Assembly (NCBI RefSeq): GCF_019551435.1
Contig: NZ_CP080544.1
Location: 372,001 to 436,000 of the forward strand
DNA length: 64,000 nt
DNA from: Lysobacter soyae
Lineage (GTDB): Bacteria; Pseudomonadota; Gammaproteobacteria; Xanthomonadales; Xanthomonadaceae
Direction of reading: 5' to 3'
Shown: piece after piece, positions 59,176 through 64,000 of the stretch
How positions within the stretch are numbered: the stretch's first letter is position 1
Layout: every line of letters starts with the position of its first letter
Position numbers and translations under genes: made by a program
The notes under the pieces: generated by a model
What the model was told of the DNA's origin: nothing
Seen by the model: the letters and a program-made list of their open reading frames with translations, nothing else
The model's database searches: none

Positions 59176-59658
59176 ATGTCAAAGAAAGAGCTGGACGCAC
59201 TTGAAGCCGCTGTTGAAATTCTATCCAAGGATCACGAGGAAGTAGATCGCCAATTCGGCGAGTACAAAAAGCTAATGGATTACGAAGCGCCGGCCGCTCA
59301 ACGAAAGGCGCTCGCCGACAAAATTTGTGATGCGCTCTCACAGCATGCCGAGATGGAAGAACAGATTTTCTATCCGGCTGCGCGCCGGTATTTGGAAAAA
59401 GACAGTGAAGAGATCATGGATCACGCCGACGTGGAACACGCCACGCTGAAAGTCTTGATCGCACGCATCACGTCTACAAAAGCAAGCGACCCGCACTTCG
59501 ATGCCTATGTCCACGTATTGGGGGAATACGTGAAACACCATGTGGAAGAGGAAGAAGACGAAATGTTTTCCGAACTGCGCAAACAAGGCGCGGACATGGA
59601 CGAGGCACTAGAAGCGATGAAGGCCTTCAAAGTAAAAAAGAAAGGAGCACGAAAATGA
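59176..59658 (+). CDS. Hemerythrin HHE-domain protein
   Basis: A 160-residue all-helical protein with the HHE metal-site pattern: KDHEEVDRQF (about residue 18), ALSQHAEMEEQIFYPA (about 57), DVEHATLKVLI (about 87) and YVKHHVEEEEDEMF (about 118). Such proteins bind a di-iron centre and respond to oxygen, nitric oxide or oxidative stress. The ATG at 59176 is used because it starts directly at the helix; a longer in-frame start at 59146 adds only unconserved residues. It overlaps the next gene by 4 nt. Confidence 0.87.
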   Translation: MSKKELDALEAAVEILSKDHEEVDRQFGEYKKLMDYEAPAAQRKALADKICDALSQHAEMEEQIFYPAARRYLEKDSEEIMDHADVEHATLKVLIARITSTKASDPHFDAYVHVLGEYVKHHVEEEEDEMFSELRKQGADMDEALEAMKAFKVKKKGARK

Positions 59659-60131
59659 CCGATGCAACAGTCCTTGTGGAAAAATTTTGGAAAGCGCTGG
59701 ACGCTGATCGCACGGTCATGTTATGCGCCGAGGGGGTCGCGCCGCGACCGATGACGGCATTGCGTGAAGATGGGCAGGGTCCGATATGGTTCTTCACAGC
59801 AATCGACACGGAAATGGGCCGTGCAACCGAAGGTGGAAAACCTTTGGGCGCCGTGCTGATGTTGACCTCTAAAGGACATGACTTGTTCGCAAGTGCCACC
59901 GGTCAGTTGGAACAACACAATGACCGTGAAGTAATCGATCGTCTTTGGAATCCGTTCATTGCCGCCTGGTATACGGGAAAAGATGACCCGAAGCTGCGTC
60001 TCATGCGCTTTCAACCGGACCAAGCGGAGGTGTGGGAAAACGGCAATAGTTTGCTCGCCGGAATCAAGATGCTAATCGGCATCGATCCGAAGCGAGACTT
60101 CAAAGACCAAGCAAAACAGGTCAAGCTGTAA
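59655..60131 (+). CDS. General-stress-protein-26-like flavin-binding protein
   Basis: A 158-residue split-barrel protein of the pyridoxamine-phosphate-oxidase-like superfamily, general stress protein 26 type: VMLCAEGVAPRPMTALRE, PIWFFTAIDTEMGR, ASATGQLEQHNDREVIDRLWNP, and a C-terminal RFQPDQAEVWE. Homologues bind FMN or FAD; no enzyme activity is implied. Translational coupling (ATGA) to the hemerythrin-like gene suggests a joint role in oxidative or envelope stress. Confidence 0.82.
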   Translation: MTDATVLVEKFWKALDADRTVMLCAEGVAPRPMTALREDGQGPIWFFTAIDTEMGRATEGGKPLGAVLMLTSKGHDLFASATGQLEQHNDREVIDRLWNPFIAAWYTGKDDPKLRLMRFQPDQAEVWENGNSLLAGIKMLIGIDPKRDFKDQAKQVKL

Positions 60132-60170
60132 CCGGATCTGTTTAGGAAAGCACTAGAGGCTCCGGTTCTT

Positions 60171-60209
60171 AACCGTCTGCGACATCATTTTCGCGTCGCA
60201 GGCGGTTTT
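60171..60209 (+). terminator. Terminator after the stress gene pair
   Basis: A 13-bp stem (AACCGTCTGCGAC / GTCGCAGGCGGTT, one G-U pair) with an 11-nt loop and a following TTTT. It overlaps the 3' end of the convergent ABC1 kinase gene. Confidence 0.75.
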
Positions 60210-61855
60210 GCTTTGCCGTCCCTCAACAGTGCGCTGACGACAATGCCCAAGCCGAGCACTGCGGCGATCACGAAAAGTACAAATGCCACCGCCGGATAGC
60301 CAAGAAGGCGTGGGCCGCCCTCGCTGCGCATCAACATCGCCGATGCCACTATCAGTGCGGCAACAATGATTCCGGTGCTGATCCGATTCGCGACCTTTTG
60401 AATATTTTCAATCAGGTAAGACTCTTCCAAGCCGGTCATTTTCACTTGAAGCCGGTTGTTTGCCAGTAGACCCAAGATCTCCGAGAGTTGCTGTGGTGCC
60501 TCTCGCACCAGAGCTTGCATTGCCATCGCTTCGCTGGCGATTTTGGCCGGTGAAAACGATTTGCGCATTCGTTGTTTCATCACGTGCTCAAGGTGATTCT
60601 CCACCACACGTTTGACGTCAAGCTCAGGATCCAACGCCGAGCTCACCGCTTCCAGATTTAGAAGCGTCTTTCCGAGCAGCGTGAGTTCAGGGGGCGTGCG
60701 CAATCCGCATTCCGGGCCGAGTAAGGTGATATCAAGGACCAACCGCCCTTCGCTTAACGAGCGTCGTCCGGACAACGCCGCATATCGCGCCACCATCTGA
60801 CCCACTTCGCGCACGTACTTTTCTTCGTCGAAGTCCTCCAGGCGGGTGCTCATGGCTATCGATTCCGCAGCCGCGTCTTCGCCACGTCCATCGATCGCCG
60901 CGAACAAAAGTTTCAGTAGCTGCTCGCGCCTTTTCGGCGGCACGTGCGCCACCATGCCGAGGTCGAGCAAGGCAATGCGGCCGTCCTCCGTGACCAACAA
61001 GTTGCCCGGGTGGGGGTCGGCGTGAATTTCGCCGTAGACGAACACTTGGTCCAGATACCCGCGCATGACCGCCGCGGCCAACGCACTCATGTCTTGTTCC
61101 GTTCTGCGTATGCCGGAAATGTCCGTGGCTTTGGTCCCCTCGACCAAGGTCATGGTCAAGACTCTTTCGCGCGTGTAATCCCAGATGGGTTGCGGAACGA
61201 ACAGCTCGGGGTAGTCGGCGAAATGCGCATCGAAACGTTGCAAATTCTCTGCCTCGACGCGGTAGTCGAGCTCTGCCAGCAAGGACTTGCTGAACTCATG
61301 AGCCCAGTCCGAAAATTGCACGCGTCGGCCGATGTCGGTCCAGCGATCGGCTTTGTCCGCCAGGGCGGTGAGGGCCGCCAAGTCAATGCGAATGCCTTCG
61401 ATGATGTTGGGGCGTTGCACTTTGACTGCAACAGGTCTTCCGTCGCGCAATCGTGCGCGATGCACTTGTGCCAGTGAAGCACTACCCAAGGGCGCGGGGT
61501 CGAATTCCGCAAACGCGGTACTGATTTTTACGCCGAGGTCTTGTTCCACCACTGCTTTTACCGCATCAAACGGTAGCGGTTCAACTTGGTCCTGAATCCG
61601 TTCCAACGCCTTCACGTAGTCAGGCGGAACCATATCCGGACGCGTCGAGAGTGCCTGACCGATCTTTACAAAGGTTGGCCCGAGTGCCTCAAGATCGGAA
61701 ACAAACCGTTCCGCCCGTCCCTCGGATGCTTCGGGGGGCGCGGGAATATTCGCCGCATCCGCTGAAAGTCCGCTAAAGATTCCGGCGGAGCGATATTTCA
61801 GGAAGAAACTCAAGATTTGCGCCGAGCGCGCGATGTTGGTGGTTTGTGCCGTCAT
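60185..61855 (-). CDS. ABC1/UbiB-family protein kinase-like
   Basis: A 556-residue ABC1 (AarF/UbiB) protein. The family's KxGQ motif is in FVKIGQALSTRPDMVP, followed by APLGSASLAQVHRA (Ala-rich loop), AVKVQRPNI (nucleotide Lys), and HADPHPGNLLV with the catalytic Asp and the metal-site DLGMVAH. Two TM helices end the protein (TGIIVAALIVASAML; VAFVLFVIAAVLGLG). UbiB helps ubiquinone synthesis, but no ubi genes lie here, so it may be a paralogue. The ATG at 61855 (MTAQTTNIAR) is preferred to one 39 nt upstream. Confidence 0.87.
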   Translation of the reverse strand: MTAQTTNIARSAQILSFFLKYRSAGIFSGLSADAANIPAPPEASEGRAERFVSDLEALGPTFVKIGQALSTRPDMVPPDYVKALERIQDQVEPLPFDAVKAVVEQDLGVKISTAFAEFDPAPLGSASLAQVHRARLRDGRPVAVKVQRPNIIEGIRIDLAALTALADKADRWTDIGRRVQFSDWAHEFSKSLLAELDYRVEAENLQRFDAHFADYPELFVPQPIWDYTRERVLTMTLVEGTKATDISGIRRTEQDMSALAAAVMRGYLDQVFVYGEIHADPHPGNLLVTEDGRIALLDLGMVAHVPPKRREQLLKLLFAAIDGRGEDAAAESIAMSTRLEDFDEEKYVREVGQMVARYAALSGRRSLSEGRLVLDITLLGPECGLRTPPELTLLGKTLLNLEAVSSALDPELDVKRVVENHLEHVMKQRMRKSFSPAKIASEAMAMQALVREAPQQLSEILGLLANNRLQVKMTGLEESYLIENIQKVANRISTGIIVAALIVASAMLMRSEGGPRLLGYPAVAFVLFVIAAVLGLGIVVSALLRDGKAKPPATRK

Positions 61856-61956
61856 AAAAATCCTCTCCGAGCACGAGAGGATGCCTCGGATCATGTGAGG
61901 ATCCCGCGCAAGCTACGGTCAGACGCCATGCCGGGGATCGCCTATGAGGCTCGGCT

Positions 61957-63357
61957 TCAGGGCTTCTTCCCTTCCACCCAAGCCGGCACGAAATCCGATC
62001 CGGCCAACCACCGCACGGGCTTGATCATCGAATCGATCGATCGTGTCATATGCGCGAAATCGATCTTGCCGTTTTCGTCAGAGGCGTGGTGGTAGTCCTT
62101 GTGCAAACCATAGCTGGAAACGGTGTGCGCAACGACCCCTTGTCGTGCAAAGGTGTAGTTGTCAGAACGTTGAAAGAAGTTTTCCTCCGGGTGCGGGTCG
62201 GCCACCAATCGCGCACCGCGTTTGGCAAGTTCCGCACCCAGATTTGAGCGGTCGTAGCCGGTCAGCCACAGCGTTTGCGCAGCGACCTTGTCATCCGGGC
62301 GGCCGATCATTTCAAACTGCAAATTGGCGACGAAGTTTTCTTTCGGGAAGGGCAGGGTTTGCAGGAAATGACGCGAGCCATAGCCGCCGGCCTCTTCGCT
62401 TCCGAAACAGACGAAATAGATCGTGCGCTTTGGCTTTTTGCCCGCGGCCAGTGCGCGGGCTAGTTCCATCACCGCCACCGACCCCGAGGCGTCATCGTCG
62501 GCGCCGTTGTTAATGCGATCCGTATCGGTCTCTTTGGTGCTCACGCCCAAGTGATCCAAGTGCGCACTCAACACAATCGTCTGTGCCGCCAGCTTGGGAT
62601 CGCTGCCGGTGATTTTGCCAATGGCGTTCCACGTCGATGTGTCCGCCTGTTTCTTGAACATGGTGTCGAAAGCTATTTCGCTGCCGTCCTTCAGGGAAGA
62701 CAGGTGCTGACCAAGCGCCTCATCCACGAACAACAAGTTGCCTTGCTCACCGGCTTCCACGTCCCGTTCGGCAAGCGTGGCCCAGTTGTCGCGAATCTGT
62801 TTGTTTGCCGGCACGATCACCGTGCGCGTGCCAGCTCGAGTCAGCTTGCGGAATTCCGCGAAAACATCGTTGAACTGCGCATCCTCAGCAACGGATAGCA
62901 ACACCACAGCATCCTTCTCTGCAGCCTCACCGGCCTTGAGCTTTTGCAGCTTGCCTTGCACATGGGTATCCGCCATGCGGAAAGCCACCACATTGCGCTT
63001 CCAATCCATTTGCTTGGCAAGCGCGCCTTGTGCCTCGAAGGAATCGACGACCTTCTTGCCAAGGACCGGCACCGTTTGCACGAAACTCGCACGGCCGACG
63101 GTATCCACATCGCCAGCCGGCTCAAGGCCAAACTGCATGAATTGCGAGCCGATATATTCGGCCGCAATGCGCTCGAACAAGGTGCCACTACCCCGACCTT
63201 GCATCGCATCGCCCGCCAGGAAATACATTTCCGCGCGCACGTCGCGCTCTTGCACGCCCGTTTGTGGGGACGCGGCCTGTGCGCTGGTGAGTGCGCTCGC
63301 AAGCAGGCAGGCGGCAACAAGGGCTTTCAGTCGAGCTTGAGGCTTGGCATTCATCAT
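61957..63357 (-). CDS. Secreted M28-family metallopeptidase
   Basis: A 466-residue exported zinc peptidase. The signal peptide (LKALVAACLLASALTSAQA) is followed by a variable domain with a PA-like insert, then the M28 site: LSAHLDHLG (zinc His and Asp), NNGADDDASGSVA (bridging Asp), FGSEEAGGYGSRHF (catalytic and zinc Glu) and FEMIGRPDD. The final zinc His is probably in HKDYHHASDE. It resembles aminopeptidases of the bacterial M28 group. Starts at 63369 (GTG), 63357 and 63354 are all possible. Confidence 0.87.
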   Translation of the reverse strand: MMNAKPQARLKALVAACLLASALTSAQAASPQTGVQERDVRAEMYFLAGDAMQGRGSGTLFERIAAEYIGSQFMQFGLEPAGDVDTVGRASFVQTVPVLGKKVVDSFEAQGALAKQMDWKRNVVAFRMADTHVQGKLQKLKAGEAAEKDAVVLLSVAEDAQFNDVFAEFRKLTRAGTRTVIVPANKQIRDNWATLAERDVEAGEQGNLLFVDEALGQHLSSLKDGSEIAFDTMFKKQADTSTWNAIGKITGSDPKLAAQTIVLSAHLDHLGVSTKETDTDRINNGADDDASGSVAVMELARALAAGKKPKRTIYFVCFGSEEAGGYGSRHFLQTLPFPKENFVANLQFEMIGRPDDKVAAQTLWLTGYDRSNLGAELAKRGARLVADPHPEENFFQRSDNYTFARQGVVAHTVSSYGLHKDYHHASDENGKIDFAHMTRSIDSMIKPVRWLAGSDFVPAWVEGKKP

Positions 63358-63407
63358 GGGCAAATTCACATCAGACGAGATGAATGCCAGTCTAGCCGCA
63401 GTCGTCG

Positions 63408-64000
63408 TCAGGCGGCTTGTGCCATCAGCTCATCTTGCAGTCCGAATCCGAACGAATCCATGGACAGCACACCATAGGTCATGCCGCCTTCGATCAAGCT
63501 GCGCGCATCATCCGGATGGCTAGCACCGACGGCCACCAACAAGGGCAAGTAGTGTTCTTCAGTCGGATGCGCGCGCGTCGCGTGCGGTGCACGAGCACGA
63601 TAGTCGATCAAGGCCGCCACATCGCCGCGCGCCACCGCATCGCCCACCCAATCGGCAAATGCTTTTGCGTAGTCGGGATCCGCTATCGGTGCACGAAACT
63701 CATACAGGTTATGGGTGAGGCTGCCCGACCCGATGACCAGCACACCGCGCTCGCGCAATGGGGCCAAGGCAGCACCGAGCGCGTAAGCACGTGCTGGTGT
63801 CACGTCATACGGCAACGACACTTGCAGCACCGGCAAGTCGGCTGAGGGTCGCAAATGGCGCAATGGCACCCACGCACCGTGGTCGAGTCCGCGGTGATGA
63901 TCCAAGCGCGCTTCAATGCCGGCGGTCGACAACATCGCAACGATGTCTTCCGCCAGTCCAGGCGCACCGGGCGGCGTGTATTGAAGGCTGTACAACGCGG
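63408..64000 (-). CDS. LigB/YgiD-type class III extradiol dioxygenase, partial (5' end outside window)
   Basis: The C-terminal 197 codons of a protein of the 4,5-DOPA-extradiol-dioxygenase family (YgiD/LigB fold, about 260 residues). Visible landmarks are LDHGAWVPLRHLRP, LPVLQVSLP, LVIGSGSLTHNLYEF and EEHYLPLLVAVGA, which include the His and Glu metal ligands. The frame stays open to the window edge, so the annotated TTG at 63995 is a codon inside the gene rather than a start. Confidence 0.88.
   Translation of the reverse strand, partial: ALYSLQYTPPGAPGLAEDIVAMLSTAGIEARLDHHRGLDHGAWVPLRHLRPSADLPVLQVSLPYDVTPARAYALGAALAPLRERGVLVIGSGSLTHNLYEFRAPIADPDYAKAFADWVGDAVARGDVAALIDYRARAPHATRAHPTEEHYLPLLVAVGASHPDDARSLIEGGMTYGVLSMDSFGFGLQDELMAQAA

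Overview
The window is ordinary chromosomal DNA from a GC-rich gammaproteobacterium. It is most like the Xanthomonadaceae/Lysobacteraceae (Lysobacter, Luteimonas, Thermomonas or Pseudoxanthomonas type). Pointers are the Rho protein with an Arg/Asp/Asn-rich N-terminal insertion, RhlB with a long basic tail, topoisomerase I with a lysine-rich tail instead of zinc fingers, and the gene orders trxA-rho next to rhlB, ftsEX-ung-rpoH, and def-fmt-rsmB next to dprA-smg-topA-tsaC. The species cannot be named from this window. No phage, insertion sequence or CRISPR array was seen. Genes are densely packed, with many 1-11 nt stop/start overlaps. Both window edges cut a gene: hemF on the left and a LigB/YgiD-type dioxygenase on the right.

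Layout: 1-8 kb holds hemF (partial), a YcgL protein, a very long membrane-anchored ankyrin protein, a KefC-type antiporter, homoserine kinase and a secreted TonB-C-like protein. 8-16 kb holds rho and trxA (minus) facing rhlB, then ftsE-ftsX, a double-receiver regulator, ung and rpoH; rpoH is preceded by a near-perfect CIRCE element. 16-27 kb holds priA, an AT-rich gap with a DnaA-box palindrome, a degenerate sigma-factor-like membrane protein with a DUF3106 lipoprotein, a DUF3667 protein, a MATE exporter, sppA, an SDR enzyme and small envelope proteins. 27-38.5 kb is the translation/recombination block (DUF4124 pair, tsaC, topA, smg, dprA, a LysM protein; then def, fmt, rsmB and an ArnT-like transferase). 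38.5-43.2 kb holds a hairpin repeat, two lipopolysaccharide-type genes, dtd, rpoD and a tRNA gene.

43.2-51.2 kb holds catalase HPII and a tightly overlapping four-gene ligase-associated DNA repair operon (exonuclease, ATP-dependent ligase, Lhr-type helicase, PdeM phosphoesterase). 51.3-60.1 kb is a signalling operon: a soluble 1804-residue poly-HAMP hybrid histidine kinase with exact 276-bp internal repeats, a REC-kinase-REC protein, and a short histidine-kinase-like protein with a degenerate ATPase domain. It is followed by a hemerythrin-like protein and a general-stress flavoprotein. The window ends with an ABC1/UbiB-type kinase, an M28 peptidase and the partial dioxygenase.

The strongest unusual signal is at 42838-43155. 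A tRNA gene with a CAT anticodon (read as lysidine-type tRNA-Ile) is split in its anticodon loop by a 242-nt intron that folds as a complete self-splicing group I ribozyme. The next most interesting are the CIRCE element at rpoH, the poly-HAMP kinase with its possible ChpT-like phosphotransfer partner, and the sigma-factor-like membrane fusion.
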